Position numbers and translations under genes: made by a program | Notes under the pieces: generated by a model | What the model was told of the DNA's origin: nothing | The model's input: only the letters and a program-made list of their open reading frames with translations | Database searches by the model: none | Source of the DNA: Pectobacterium brasiliense | GTDB lineage: Bacteria > Pseudomonadota > Gammaproteobacteria > Enterobacterales > Enterobacteriaceae | NCBI RefSeq assembly: GCF_016950255.1 | Contig: NZ_JACGFN010000001.1 | Location: 2,914,001 to 2,978,000 of the forward strand | Reading direction: 5' to 3' | Length of the DNA stretch: 64,000 bases | Shown: piece by piece, positions 1-9,234 of the stretch | How the letters are laid out: every line of letters begins with the position of its first letter | How positions within the stretch are numbered: the first letter of the stretch is position 1

Positions 1-894
1 CGGGTGGGATGGCAGCATCACATCATGCGTACGCAGATAGTGAATGATCAACGCGTGGAAACCGTAAATCGCCAGCGAGTGGCGCGAAATGGTGGCGAAG
101 CCCGGTAAAATCCGCTGGCTACCGTAGTGCTTAAACACCACCAGAAGACTAACCGCAGCCAGAAACACCAGCGGGCCACAGTAGATATAAAATGTCTGGG
201 TGAACGTATCGTTCAGTAGTGTGTGGTGCTTCGTTCCCATTGCAATCAACGCGACACACGCAATGAAGAAGGGGATGGCGGCTAGCACGACTTTCTTTGG
301 TACTTCCAGCATGCCCAGCGCACGCCCCAGCGCGGCGTACAGCACATAGTAAAACGTATCGCCGTAAATATAGAGATTCACGGGCAGTAATTTAAATCCT
401 TCAAATTCCACTCGTCCCGTATTGGGGTTAGCGACAACGGCCAGCAAGATAATCAAGACGGCTAAATATTTACCCGATACCGGCTTGATAGTAATAAGTG
501 GAGAGAGTAGATAAATCACGATAATCGCGTAGAAAAACCATAAGTGATAAAAGATCGGTTTTTGCAGCGCATGATGCAATGAATTCAGGCCATTAATCGG
601 CGTGAGCGTCGCAATATAGATCAGCGCGACCGTACTGTAGAAAAGCAGACATAAACCGATACGCAGAAAATGTTTTTTCCCCGCACTACGCTCACCAAAA
701 AATAAGTAGCCTGAGATCATGAAAAACAGCGGAACGCAGACGCGCGAGGCAGAATTCAGAATATTCGCCACATCCCAGTGCCCGTCGCCCGGCGTGCCAC
801 CCGCCGTAATATAGTACGTTGTGCTATGAATCAGAACGACCATCATGCAGGCCAACGCCCGCAGGTTATCAATCCAGCCGATCTTATCCGTCAT
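1..894 (-). CDS. wecH: O-acetyltransferase WecH, C-terminus cut by window edge
   Basis: Inner-membrane acyltransferase-3 family protein; the E. coli homologue WecH O-acetylates enterobacterial common antigen. The first 298 codons are visible from an ATG at 894-892, without a stop before the window edge. The N-terminus IGWIDNLRALACMMVVLIHS carries the family's early histidine (H23) in the first membrane segment, followed by FFMISGYLFFGERSAGKKHF and many hydrophobic segments, closely tracking E. coli WecH (331 aa). The last ~30 residues should lie to the left. Reads leftwards, away from aldB. Family assignment is secure; the acetylated substrate is inferred from homology. Confidence 0.9.
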   Translation of the reverse strand, partial: MTDKIGWIDNLRALACMMVVLIHSTTYYITAGGTPGDGHWDVANILNSASRVCVPLFFMISGYLFFGERSAGKKHFLRIGLCLLFYSTVALIYIATLTPINGLNSLHHALQKPIFYHLWFFYAIIVIYLLSPLITIKPVSGKYLAVLIILLAVVANPNTGRVEFEGFKLLPVNLYIYGDTFYYVLYAALGRALGMLEVPKKVVLAAIPFFIACVALIAMGTKHHTLLNDTFTQTFYIYCGPLVFLAAVSLLVVFKHYGSQRILPGFATISRHSLAIYGFHALIIHYLRTHDVMLPSHP

Positions 895-1112
895 ACACAA
901 CCTCTTGAAAGCAAAGCGCTATTCAAAACAGCGTAGCCGTTGTTAAGCGCTGGCACAATCGATTATTAACAACCAGCAACTATCAATGATCAGCTATCAA
1001 CAATCGGGTAAATCTGAGTGATAAGGACGGATTCCTACGGGAACCCACATGAATTTAAACGATACGCGCTCACCCCGATGGCAAGCGCGCAGGGATCTTA
1101 CAAAGTAAGGTG

Positions 1113-2648
1113 CTAGAACAGCCCCATCGGCTTATCAGAGTAGCTCACCAACAGGCATTTAGTTTGCTGATAATGTTCCAGCATCATTTTATGGTTTTCA
1201 CGCCCGATACCAGACTGCTTATAACCCCCAAATGCCGCATGCGCCGGATAGGCATGATAACAGTTGGTCCAAACGCGCCCGGCCTGAATACCGCGCCCCA
1301 TCCGGTAAGCGATATTACCGTTACGGCTCCACACGCCAGCCCCCAGACCGTATTCCGTATCGTTGGCGATCTCCAGTGCGTCATCCATCGTTTTGAAGGT
1401 CGTGACCGCCAGCACCGGTCCAAAAATTTCCTCCTGGAAGACGCGCATACTGTTTTTACCGAACAAGATCGTCGGCTCCAGATAGTATCCTTCCGCCAGC
1501 CCACTCGGCATTGCCTTGCGCTGACCGCCCGTGAGCACACGTGCGCCCTCTTTCTTACCGATATCAATATAGTTAAGGATGGTGTCAAGCTGACCTGCGG
1601 ATACCTGCGCGCCCATCATGGTTTTGCTATCCAGCGGGTTACCGATGCGGATAGCCTCAACGCGCTTGATTGCCCGCTCCATAAAGCGATCGTAGATAGA
1701 TTCCTGCACCAGCGCGCGGCTCGGACAGGTACAGACCTCGCCCTGATTGAAGGCAAACAGCGTGAAGCCTTCAAGCACTTTGTCAAAGAAGCTGTCTTCC
1801 TTGTCCATCACATCGGCAAAGAAGATGTTCGGCGATTTACCGCCCAGCTCCAGCGTTACCGGCGTCACGTTCTGCGCCGCATAGCTCATGATCTGCTGGC
1901 CTACCTCGGTCGACCCGGTGAATGCCACTTTCGCAACGCGTTTCGACGTCGCCAGATATTCACCAATTTCGCTGCCCGACCCATTAACGACATTAATAAC
2001 GCCTGGCGGCAGCAGATCCTGAATCAGTTCCATCAAAATCAACACCGACATCGGCGTCAGTTTGGCGGGTTTCAGCACAATACAGTTACCGGCAGCCAGC
2101 GCGGGCGCCATCTTCCAACAGGCCATTAGCAGCGGGAAATTCCAGGGAATAATTTGCCCGACAACGCCGAGAGGCTCATGAAAATGATAAGCCACGGTAT
2201 CGCCGTCAATTTCGCTAATCCCCCCTTCCTGCGCGCGAATACAGGCCGCGAAATAGCGGAAGTGGTCAATCGCCAGCGGCACATCCGCCCCGCTGGTTTC
2301 GCGTATCGGTTTACCATTATCCCAGGTTTCCATCTGCGCCAGTAGCTCAAGATTCTGCTCCATCCGGTCGGCGATTCGGTTAAGCACCAACGCGCGATCC
2401 TGAACCGACAGGCCACCCCATTCCGCTTTTGCCTTGTGAGCGGCATCCAGCGCGTGGTCAATATCTCGCGTTGACGAACTGGCCACTTCACACAGCGCTT
2501 GACCCGTTACTGGCGTCAAATTGACAAAATACTGACCAGCATCAGGTGGAACCCAGGCTCCGCCGATAAAATTGTCATAGCGTTTTTTCAGATTGAGAGA
2601 GCCGTATTCGCCAGACGCGGATCGGCCTTCGAGATTATCGTGCGCCAT
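1113..2648 (-). CDS. aldB: aldehyde dehydrogenase, AldB/ExaC type
   Basis: NAD(P)-dependent oxidation of aldehydes such as acetaldehyde to the acid; cytoplasmic. 511 aa from ATG 2648, chosen over an in-frame start at 2705 because AAGGAG sits just upstream and the family N-terminus begins near here. The Rossmann/substrate core is plain: [20 protein letters not shown], catalytic glutamate in [11 protein letters not shown] (about E267) and nucleophilic cysteine in NQGEVCTC (about C306). [10 protein letters not shown] near the C-terminus is typical of the family. Full length. Divergent from fdhD, with a 220-bp gap between the two starts. Substrate preference cannot be read from sequence. Confidence 0.9.
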   Translation of the reverse strand: MAHDNLEGRSASGEYGSLNLKKRYDNFIGGAWVPPDAGQYFVNLTPVTGQALCEVASSSTRDIDHALDAAHKAKAEWGGLSVQDRALVLNRIADRMEQNLELLAQMETWDNGKPIRETSGADVPLAIDHFRYFAACIRAQEGGISEIDGDTVAYHFHEPLGVVGQIIPWNFPLLMACWKMAPALAAGNCIVLKPAKLTPMSVLILMELIQDLLPPGVINVVNGSGSEIGEYLATSKRVAKVAFTGSTEVGQQIMSYAAQNVTPVTLELGGKSPNIFFADVMDKEDSFFDKVLEGFTLFAFNQGEVCTCPSRALVQESIYDRFMERAIKRVEAIRIGNPLDSKTMMGAQVSAGQLDTILNYIDIGKKEGARVLTGGQRKAMPSGLAEGYYLEPTILFGKNSMRVFQEEIFGPVLAVTTFKTMDDALEIANDTEYGLGAGVWSRNGNIAYRMGRGIQAGRVWTNCYHAYPAHAAFGGYKQSGIGRENHKMMLEHYQQTKCLLVSYSDKPMGLF

Positions 2649-2774
2649 TTCAGTCTCCTTTTCATTTCCGGGTGAGCGGCCATGCCGCAGTGAAAAAAGA
2701 GGCAAACAGTAAACAGTTAAATTAAGCCTATACGGGGTATGGGGTTAGCGACAGGATTCGGCCAGAGAAGAAGG

Positions 2775-2789
2775 CAACTCTTCGAGTTG
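2775..2789. promoter_or_regulatory. 15-bp palindrome between aldB and fdhD
   Basis: CAACTCTTCGAGTTG is a perfect inverted repeat (6-bp arms, 3-nt centre) in the divergent aldB-fdhD intergenic region. It could be an operator for either gene. No known regulator motif was recognised. Confidence 0.3.
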
Positions 2790-2868
2790 ACGCACAGTTT
2801 CTTACGAGAAAAAGTCGCATCCCTTCAGGCGCGGTGAAATAATACTTTTAATTTCCAGGGTTACTAAC

Positions 2869-3702
2869 ATGCAGGTATTTCAGGTGGAAGGGGTTCATTT
2901 ACCAGCGGATGCCGCCCTTGAAGGCGCAACGCAACATTCAGTCTATCATCCCGATTCGCTGCTGCGGCCACAGTCTGACTGGCTGGCGGAAGAGGTGCCC
3001 GTTGCGTTGGTGTATAACGGCATATCGCATGTCGTTATGATGGCCTCACCGAAGGAACTGGAAGAGTTCGCTCTCGGGTTTTCCTTATCTGAAGGCATTA
3101 TTCAATCACCGGCTGATATCTACGGCATTGATGTACAGGCTGCCTGTAATGGCATCGAAGTACAAATTGAGCTTTCGAGCCGACGCTTCGCGGGGCTAAA
3201 AGAACGCCGCCGGGCGATGGATGGTCGCACAGGCTGCGGCGTATGTGGCGTAGAGCAGCTCGCGGAAATCGGCAAACCGCTCGCCCCTCTACCCTTCACA
3301 CAGACATTTTCCCTTAGCAAACTTGAAAACGCGCTGGTGCGGCTGCGCGATGTGCAGAAGATCGGCCAAGTGACGGGCTGTACTCACGCCGCAAGCTGGG
3401 TCGCGCCAGACGGCACGCTGTCCGGGGGAAGCGAAGACGTCGGCCGCCATGTCGCGCTGGATAAACTGCTGGGTACCCGAGCGAAACAGGGGTGGCAGCA
3501 AGGCGCAGCGCTGGTTTCCAGCCGAGCCAGCTATGAGATGGTCCAAAAATCCGCCATGTGCGGCGTGGAAATCCTGTTTGCTGTCTCAGCGGCGACCTCG
3601 CTGGCTGTGGAGGTCGCACAGCGCTGCAACCTGACGCTGGTCGGTTTTTGTCGGCCGGGGCATGCGACTATCTACACACATCCGCAGCGTCTGAGCGCGT
3701 AA
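2869..3702 (+). CDS. fdhD: sulfur carrier protein FdhD
   Basis: Transfers sulfur from IscS to the molybdenum cofactor of formate dehydrogenases; needed for their activity. 277 aa, the same length as the E. coli protein. Conserved blocks are [20 protein letters not shown], the redox pair C-G-V-C (C123/C126) within [12 protein letters not shown], and [20 protein letters not shown]. The C-terminus THPQRLS matches enterobacterial homologues, while the first ~35 residues are variable. The start codon has only a weak ribosome site. No formate dehydrogenase structural genes lie nearby, so it acts in trans. Confidence 0.96.
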   Translation: MQVFQVEGVHLPADAALEGATQHSVYHPDSLLRPQSDWLAEEVPVALVYNGISHVVMMASPKELEEFALGFSLSEGIIQSPADIYGIDVQAACNGIEVQIELSSRRFAGLKERRRAMDGRTGCGVCGVEQLAEIGKPLAPLPFTQTFSLSKLENALVRLRDVQKIGQVTGCTHAASWVAPDGTLSGGSEDVGRHVALDKLLGTRAKQGWQQGAALVSSRASYEMVQKSAMCGVEILFAVSAATSLAVEVAQRCNLTLVGFCRPGHATIYTHPQRLSA

Positions 3703-3704
3703 GA

Positions 3705-3730
3705 AACACCGCTAGAGTCACGGCGTTTTG
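3705..3730 (+). terminator. possible fdhD terminator
   Basis: Just after the fdhD stop, AACACCG (3705-3711) can pair with CGGCGTT (3721-3727) with one mismatch, followed by a short T run. Weak. Confidence 0.35.
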
Positions 3731-3832
3731 CAGGCGATGGGCATAGATTAATTTGTTTTTACATAGTGCAATAATGACATAAGCGTTTGTTATCATGAAG
3801 TAAAGCAATCTGATTCATACCACCCATTCGAG

Positions 3833-3851
3833 AATAATCATTTTCAATATC
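3833..3851 (-). promoter_or_regulatory. Fur box upstream of sodA
   Basis: Read on the minus strand, GATATTGAAAATGATTATT matches the 19-bp Fur consensus at 15 positions. It lies about 90 bp upstream of the sodA start. E. coli sodA is also Fur-repressed, which supports the reading. Confidence 0.55.
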
Positions 3852-3937
3852 ATTTAATTAACTATAATGAAGGTATTGCTTACGCGGCACTAACAACACA
3901 GCGCCGTAACATTTTTTTTACCATGGAGATGCTAAAC

Positions 3938-4564
3938 ATGAGTTATTCACTGCCATCGCTGCCTTATGCTTATGACGCACTGGAACCGCATTTCGACAAA
4001 GAAACAATGGAAATTCACCATTCCAAACACCATCAGGCTTATGTCAATAATGCTAACGCCGCGCTGGAATCTCTGCCTGAACTGGCTAAATTGTCTGCTG
4101 AAGAGCTGATCGCTCAACTGGATAAAGTTCCTGCGGAGAAAAGAACGGCACTGCGTAACAACGCGGGTGGTCACGTTAACCACAGCCTGTTCTGGAAAGG
4201 CCTGAAAGTCGGCACGACGCTGACTGGCGATCTGAAAGCCGCCATCGAGCGTGATTTCGGTAGCGTTGATGCGTTTAAAGAGAAATTTGAGCAAGCAGCA
4301 GCAACCCGCTTTGGTTCTGGCTGGGCGTGGCTGGTACTGAAAGACGACGGCAAACTGGCCGTAGTGTCTACTGCAAACCAAGACAGCCCGCTGATGGGTG
4401 AAGCTGTTTCTGGTGCGTCTGGCTACCCAATCGTCGGTCTGGACGTATGGGAACACGCTTACTACCTGAAATATCAGAACCTTCGTCCAGCTTATGCTAA
4501 AGCGTTCTGGAACGTGTTGAACTGGGACGAAGCCGCTGCCCGTTTCGCTAGCGCAAAAAAATAA
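3938..4564 (+). CDS. sodA: superoxide dismutase [Mn]
   Basis: Cytoplasmic Mn-dependent superoxide dismutase, converting superoxide to H2O2 and O2. 208 aa from ATG 3938, preceded by GGAG; an in-frame ATG 15 bases earlier is not used by the family. Metal ligands are visible: H27 (EIHHSKHH), H82 ([10 protein letters not shown]), D169 and H173 (LDVWEHAYY). The GGHVNH and QDSPL regions and overall similarity to E. coli SodA favour Mn over Fe. Monocistronic: a Fur box lies upstream and a strong terminator downstream. Confidence 0.97.
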   Translation: MSYSLPSLPYAYDALEPHFDKETMEIHHSKHHQAYVNNANAALESLPELAKLSAEELIAQLDKVPAEKRTALRNNAGGHVNHSLFWKGLKVGTTLTGDLKAAIERDFGSVDAFKEKFEQAAATRFGSGWAWLVLKDDGKLAVVSTANQDSPLMGEAVSGASGYPIVGLDVWEHAYYLKYQNLRPAYAKAFWNVLNWDEAAARFASAKK

Positions 4565-4613
4565 AACCGCTGAGTGCCTGATACCATCAGGCCTCTTCTG
4601 CGTTTGAATATAA

Positions 4614-4648
4614 ACTGGAATAACAGTCTGTTATTCCAGTTTTTTATT
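4614..4648 (+). terminator. sodA rho-independent terminator
   Basis: A perfect 12-bp stem, ACTGGAATAACA (4614-4625) with TGTTATTCCAGT (4629-4640), has a 3-nt loop and runs directly into TTTTTATT. Confidence 0.9.
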
Positions 4649-4704
4649 ATCCCTCTCTGGACGACGAGCCGCATGTACGCTGGCTATCCTCGCTCATTGG
4701 CTCA

Positions 4705-4731
4705 TAAAGTTTCAGAGTAAAGTGCCGATAT
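4705..4731 (+). promoter_or_regulatory. sigma-28 (FliA) promoter of chemoreceptor gene
   Basis: TAAAGTTT at 4705-4712, an 11-nt spacer, then GCCGATAT at 4724-4731. This matches 15 of 16 positions of the enterobacterial FliA consensus TAAAGTTT-N11-GCCGATAA with correct spacing. It places the chemoreceptor gene in the late flagellar regulon, with a leader of about 125 nt. Confidence 0.85.
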
Positions 4732-4863
4732 CTATTGCGGGTTTTTATCATGTTGTTTTGCAGGGATAAGCTCGGTAAGCGGTAATCCGGGATGCTAACA
4801 CCGCTAATCAAGTGTGCATCAGGATAGTGAATTCGACTCAATACGATATAGTGGTGGGATGTG

Positions 4864-6756
4864 ATGGCTATGAATTTCGATAATCTAAAAGTCGGTAAAA
4901 AATTAGGATTGGGTTTTTTCCTGATTCTGCTGATGACCATGGTGATTGCCGGCGCGGGCATTATGCATATTGGCTCGCTGAAAGACAGTATTAATAAAGT
5001 TAACTTAAGCAACGATATTAATGATGAAATTAACCAAGCTAAATATTACCGTGCATTATACGGCACCACCTATAATCCTGATGATATAAAAAAGAACGTT
5101 GAGCACATTGCCAATGTGAGTAAACTCGCTGAAAAAGCAAAAGAATTTCACTGGCCAGAGAGTGATGCCAAGAAAATAGCCAGCATCCCGGCATTAATTA
5201 CCAGCTATCAGGAAAAACAAAGTAATTATATTAATGCAGTGGGAAAAAAGGATGCCGTCAGAAAAAGTTGGAATATCTCGACAACAGAAAAACCGCTAGA
5301 ACAGCTCAACGATCAATTAAAGACGGACAACAACAGCACTACTCTTCAATTATTACTTTCTGACCTGAACCAAAAACTGATTGCCGTCCGCTACCACGTT
5401 CGTGGGTTATTACTGTCTACCAATAAAGAATCCGAAGAAAAGCTGACGGATGCCATCAACGCAGCACAAACATCATTGACCTTCCTGTATCAAAGCCTGT
5501 CTGCCGAACAGCGTGAAACGCTGTCTCCCGTTCTGGCAATAATGAACAATTATGAAGAACAGGTTCTGGCCTATATGCCGGCCTATGAGGAGGAAATGGC
5601 GCAGGCTGGGCAAATGCAGGTTGTCGCCGGACAGTTAAACGACGTAGTTAAATCCCTGCTCAGCGATCAGTTGGCGGCATCGCAGGAAGACATTCGCAAT
5701 GCCACGCTGCAAATGAGTATCGCCGCGCTGATTACGCTACTGCTTGGTCTGCTGATTTCCTGGTTCATTTCACGCCAAATCACCACACCGCTTGGCAACA
5801 CATTGAATATGGCTGAGAAAATCGCGACAGGCGATCTCACCATGTCCATCAACACGACGCGTAAGGATGAGCTGGGTCAGTTGATGAGTGCGATGTCGAA
5901 AATGAATGACAACCTGCACAATATGATCGATGACATTCGCGTCGGCGTCAGCCAGATTTCTAACGCGTCCAGCGAGATCGTCGCGGGTAACACCGACCTG
6001 TCATCACGTACCGAACAGCAGGCCGCTGCCGTTGAGCAAACCGCCGCCAGCATGGAGCAACTCACTGCGACGGTTAAGCAAAACGCGGATAACGCACACC
6101 ACGCGAACAAGCTGGCAATCAGCGCATCTCAAACCGCAAAACAAGGCGGTGAGCAAGTGAATAACGTGGTGCAAACCATGACGGCGATTGAGAACAGTTC
6201 TAAGCGTATCGCGGAAATCACGTCCGTCATCAACAGCATCGCCTTCCAGACCAACATTCTGGCATTGAACGCCGCGGTGGAAGCTGCCCGCGCTGGTGAA
6301 CAAGGCCGCGGCTTTGCCGTGGTTGCCAGCGAAGTCCGTAGCCTTGCCCAGCGCAGTTCTCAGGCCGCGAAGGAAATCGAAGGCCTGATCTCTGAATCGG
6401 TTACTCAGGTATCACGCGGAGCGACGCTGGTTGGCAACGCCGGTAAAACGATGAATGATATCGTCACCTCTATCACGCAGGTGCATGATATCATGGGTGA
6501 AATTGCCACCGCATCGGATGAGCAAAGCCGCGGAATCAGCCAGGTTAGCCAGGCGATTGTTGAGATGGACAGCACCACGCAGCAGAACGCCGCACTGGTT
6601 GAACAATCCTCTGCCGCTGCCGACTCACTGGAAGAACAGGCAAGACTGCTGAAGCAGGCGGTTTCCGTCTTCCGTCTGGCAAACGCACAGCATGATGACA
6701 CCCCAGCGGGTATCGCGTTTGCCGACCAAACGCATCGTCTGCACGCACCGCGCTAA
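4864..6756 (+). CDS. methyl-accepting chemotaxis protein
   Basis: Transmembrane chemoreceptor, about 630 aa. One membrane helix near the N-terminus and a second around residues 283-303 flank a ~240-residue periplasmic sensor domain of the helical-bundle type. A HAMP domain and the cytoplasmic signalling bundle follow. The highly conserved CheA/CheW-contacting hairpin reads [20 protein letters not shown]. Possible starts are GTG 4861, ATG 4864 and ATG 4870; the G-rich site at 4853-4859 best serves the ATGs. There is no C-terminal NWETF-like pentapeptide, so it probably relies on other receptors for CheR tethering. Ligand unknown. Transcribed from the FliA promoter upstream. Confidence 0.93.
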   Translation: MAMNFDNLKVGKKLGLGFFLILLMTMVIAGAGIMHIGSLKDSINKVNLSNDINDEINQAKYYRALYGTTYNPDDIKKNVEHIANVSKLAEKAKEFHWPESDAKKIASIPALITSYQEKQSNYINAVGKKDAVRKSWNISTTEKPLEQLNDQLKTDNNSTTLQLLLSDLNQKLIAVRYHVRGLLLSTNKESEEKLTDAINAAQTSLTFLYQSLSAEQRETLSPVLAIMNNYEEQVLAYMPAYEEEMAQAGQMQVVAGQLNDVVKSLLSDQLAASQEDIRNATLQMSIAALITLLLGLLISWFISRQITTPLGNTLNMAEKIATGDLTMSINTTRKDELGQLMSAMSKMNDNLHNMIDDIRVGVSQISNASSEIVAGNTDLSSRTEQQAAAVEQTAASMEQLTATVKQNADNAHHANKLAISASQTAKQGGEQVNNVVQTMTAIENSSKRIAEITSVINSIAFQTNILALNAAVEAARAGEQGRGFAVVASEVRSLAQRSSQAAKEIEGLISESVTQVSRGATLVGNAGKTMNDIVTSITQVHDIMGEIATASDEQSRGISQVSQAIVEMDSTTQQNAALVEQSSAAADSLEEQARLLKQAVSVFRLANAQHDDTPAGIAFADQTHRLHAPR

Positions 6757-6782
6757 TATCAACAACCGTACCAAAAACGACA

Positions 6783-6805
6783 AAGCCCCTGTTAAACAGG
6801 GGCTT
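6783..6805. terminator. shared terminator hairpin, chemoreceptor / yibL
   Basis: AAGCCCCTG (6783-6791) pairs perfectly with CAGGGGCTT (6797-6805) across a 5-nt loop between two convergent genes. T-rich sequence follows on the minus-strand side, so it serves yibL best and may act both ways. Confidence 0.65.
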
Positions 6806-6851
6806 CATCAACGAATCCATCACCAGCATCGGTCTGCGCAGAGAAGAAACC

Positions 6852-7214
6852 TCAGAACGGTTTCGACGCGAAGCCTGTCATCTCTTTTAAACCCATCTCG
6901 CGCCCCAGTGCCGTCATCGGGTGCACCACCACCAAACCGCGAACGCTTTTCTTCAACGTCCCCATATCAGCTTGCTCTTTTTTAGTAATCGCACGTTTGA
7001 AAGGCAGATTCGCCAGTTTCTGTGCTTCTTTGCTGAGCTTCTGTTCTCTCACGTTACGCAGGCGCTCGATTTCAGCCGTTAGCTTCTCGCAGGCCTCCAG
7101 ATTGAGGGCGATTGCTTCAGCATCACCTTGTTCCAGCAGCGTGGTCTGCTTACGCGTCAGCTTATCCAGTTGGTCGCTAAGGCGCTTGATCTCTGCTTTT
7201 TCCTGCTCTTTCAT
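6852..7214 (-). CDS. yibL: ribosome-associated protein YibL (DUF2810)
   Basis: Small protein of 120 aa, the same length as E. coli YibL, reported as ribosome-associated; molecular role unknown. The start at 7214 ([16 protein letters not shown]) replaces a longer in-frame ORF from 7262 because it matches the family N-terminus. The first 75 residues form a charged coiled coil ([32 protein letters not shown]). The C-terminal block [20 protein letters not shown] is nearly invariant in the family. It lies next to mtlR as in E. coli. Confidence 0.92.
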   Translation of the reverse strand: MKEQEKAEIKRLSDQLDKLTRKQTTLLEQGDAEAIALNLEACEKLTAEIERLRNVREQKLSKEAQKLANLPFKRAITKKEQADMGTLKKSVRGLVVVHPMTALGREMGLKEMTGFASKPF

Positions 7215-7340
7215 AAAAGATAACCTATATAACGGGAGAATAATGCGGGGCACAGCATACACTATACGCTAAATAATTCGAGTTGCGTGAAGGCGGGAAC
7301 CGCATGACATGACGCAGTGACGTAATATAGCGGAATGGGA

Positions 7341-7877
7341 TTAAAACGCCTTTTTCAGACTGATTTGCGCAATCAATGTGGTCAGGGATAGCACCAGCGT
7401 GGAGCGCACCATCTGCTGATAACGCTGCTGTTGCATACTCACCAAAAGCGGTTCGGCGGCGTCTGCCCCCGGCGGCAAAGCGGGTTCTGTAGGCAACGCC
7501 GCAACGCAGTGCAGCTCGCCGATAGGCCCCAGAATTTCATCATCGGTAAAACGGTAATGTCGATCGTCGTGTGCTAGCTCTTCGCCCAGCGCCATTAACA
7601 GTTCCGCATCTTCGTACTCTTTACGGCTGATCATTCCCAGGCCATAAATCAGTTTCAGGCGCACGGAAAGGTCGCCCAGCGGGCCCGTTCCCGTCATCAG
7701 GGGTTCAACGGCATATTTCACCGCATAGTCATCTTTACGGAACACCTGCAACATCAGGATACTGACCGCTTCAGCTAACAGCTCGACGGCGCAGAGCATA
7801 AAGTCGCGCACGGTCTTCCCTGAGTTCAGCGCTTCCAGAACCCGGTTTTCAAACGCCTGTGTTTCTTCCATCGTCAC
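7341..7877 (-). CDS. mtlR: mannitol operon repressor MtlR
   Basis: Regulatory protein of the mannitol operon, third gene of mtlADR. The blocks FRKDDYAVKYAVEPL, GPLGDLSVRLKLIYGLG and FTDDEILGPIGELHCVAALP match E. coli MtlR (195 aa). The N-terminus is shorter: the frame is closed by a TAA just upstream, so translation must begin at GTG 7877 (AAGGG 7 nt upstream) or ATG 7871. The ~15-residue N-terminal extension of the E. coli protein is therefore absent. MtlR has no classical DNA-binding motif, so its repression mechanism is thought to be indirect. Confidence 0.93.
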   Translation of the reverse strand: MTMEETQAFENRVLEALNSGKTVRDFMLCAVELLAEAVSILMLQVFRKDDYAVKYAVEPLMTGTGPLGDLSVRLKLIYGLGMISRKEYEDAELLMALGEELAHDDRHYRFTDDEILGPIGELHCVAALPTEPALPPGADAAEPLLVSMQQQRYQQMVRSTLVLSLTTLIAQISLKKAF

Positions 7878-7932
7878 TTCTCGACCCTTTTACCCCGCCC
7901 ACAGCATCCCCCATCTCGGCAGCATGCTTACC

Positions 7933-8005
7933 GGCAGGTGTGGCGACATCCTATCCCCGACGTCGCCCGTATACCTTACACCGTGTCGAAAAGACCACAC
8001 CTGCC
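7933..8005 (-). repeat. nested inverted repeat between mtlD and mtlR
   Basis: Outer arms GGCAGGTGTGG (7933-7943) and CCACACCTGCC (7995-8005) are perfect complements 51 nt apart. Inner arms GGCGAC (7942-7947) and GTCGCC (7962-7967) also pair. In the mtlD-mtlR message this could form an elaborate hairpin affecting mtlR expression or RNA stability. Confidence 0.6.
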
Positions 8006-8024
8006 TGATGACGAGACACGCCGA

Positions 8025-9173
8025 TTACTGCATGGCGTTATACACATTCACTGCTTGCGCGACAACCTCGCTGTCAGCATCCAGACCAGAAATCTGCACC
8101 AGCGCCGCCTGCGGCCCCTGAGTACGGATTAACTCGGCCAGTTCCAGCGCCTGCGGATCCTGTTCACTGCGATAATGCATCGCGGCAGCAATGCCGGTAA
8201 TCAGGTTGTCATGCGGAAAATGGTATTCCAGCGTACCGAGCAGCGGCTTGATCAAACGGTCGCCTGTACTCAGCTTGCGCAGCGGCTGACGGCCAACGCG
8301 CTCTACGTCATCGTGCAGATGCGGGTTTTCAAAGCGGCTGAGAATCTTGTTGATATAGGCCGCGTGTTTCTCCGCATCAAAACCGTAGCGTTTGATGAGC
8401 ACCGCGCCGCTCTCTTCCATTGCACCTTTGACCACGGCTCTGACTTTCGGGTCGAGAATCGCATCGCGGATCGTCTGATGACGCGCCTGCTGGCCGAGGT
8501 AGGCCGTAATCGCATGGCCAGTATTCAGCGTAAAGAGCTTACGCTCGACAAATGCCATCAGGTTGTCGGTCAGTTCCATGCCGGGAATCGCTGGCGGCTC
8601 ACCGCAGAACTGGGTTTTATCGACAATCCATTCGCTGAAGGTTTCTACCGTCACCGCCAGCACATCGTCACTGCCGGCTTCGGAAGGAGGAACGATGCGA
8701 TCCACGGCGGAATCCACGAATCCCACATGCTCAACCACCCATTCCTGATGGCCTTCCGGCAGCAGTTTCAACACATGCTGTTTTAACTGGCTGGTGCCAC
8801 GCACCATATTTTCACAGGCAATAATGTTCAACGGCCGGGTATTGCCGTCGTTATGACGCTTAACCAGCCCCTGAGCGATAGTTCCGGCGATTTTTTCCAG
8901 AATCTGCGGCCCCACAGCGGTCGTCACCAGATCGGCCACGGCAATCAGCGCGACGGCATCCTGACTACCGCTGTGAACGGCGCTCACGTTGCTCACGGTA
9001 TCAACCTGCGTGTTATCGCCGACAATCCGCACCGTATAGCTTGTACGGCTGTTCAGGGCATCCAACAGCGGCTGATTGACATCAGCGAATGTCAGTTCGA
9101 CGTTGGCATCGGCCAACAATTTCCCAATAAACCCACGGCCAATATTACCCGCACCAAAGTGTAATGCTTTCAT
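8025..9173 (-). CDS. mtlD: mannitol-1-phosphate 5-dehydrogenase
   Basis: NAD-dependent oxidation of mannitol-1-phosphate to fructose-6-phosphate in the cytoplasm. 382 aa, the same length as in E. coli. The N-terminal Rossmann motif is [12 protein letters not shown]; the C-terminal dehydrogenase domain includes [20 protein letters not shown]. It lies downstream of mtlA with a hairpin in the gap and upstream of mtlR, giving the standard mtlADR order. Confidence 0.97.
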   Translation of the reverse strand: MKALHFGAGNIGRGFIGKLLADANVELTFADVNQPLLDALNSRTSYTVRIVGDNTQVDTVSNVSAVHSGSQDAVALIAVADLVTTAVGPQILEKIAGTIAQGLVKRHNDGNTRPLNIIACENMVRGTSQLKQHVLKLLPEGHQEWVVEHVGFVDSAVDRIVPPSEAGSDDVLAVTVETFSEWIVDKTQFCGEPPAIPGMELTDNLMAFVERKLFTLNTGHAITAYLGQQARHQTIRDAILDPKVRAVVKGAMEESGAVLIKRYGFDAEKHAAYINKILSRFENPHLHDDVERVGRQPLRKLSTGDRLIKPLLGTLEYHFPHDNLITGIAAAMHYRSEQDPQALELAELIRTQGPQAALVQISGLDADSEVVAQAVNVYNAMQ

Positions 9174-9193
9174 GAGACATAACCTTAAAAAAA

Positions 9194-9221
9194 CATAAAA
9201 AGAGGCCGCCCGCAGGCGGCC
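9194..9221 (-). terminator. intra-operon terminator/attenuator between mtlA and mtlD
   Basis: On the minus strand GGCCGCC-TGCG-GGCGGCC forms a perfect 7-bp GC stem with a 4-nt loop, followed by TCTTTTTATG. It lies in the 61-bp gap after the mtlA stop and probably lowers mtlD relative to mtlA, or acts as a processing/stability hairpin. Confidence 0.65.
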
Positions 9222-9234
9222 CTAGCCATATTAA

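Noticed and set aside
1021..1112. Possible terminator after aldB
   Set aside because: A CGCGCT/AGCGCG pairing exists but with a long loop and no T run.
1110..2129. 339-aa ORF antisense to aldB
   Set aside because: Lies wholly within aldB on the other strand, has no family-like motifs, and is explained by codon bias of the real gene.
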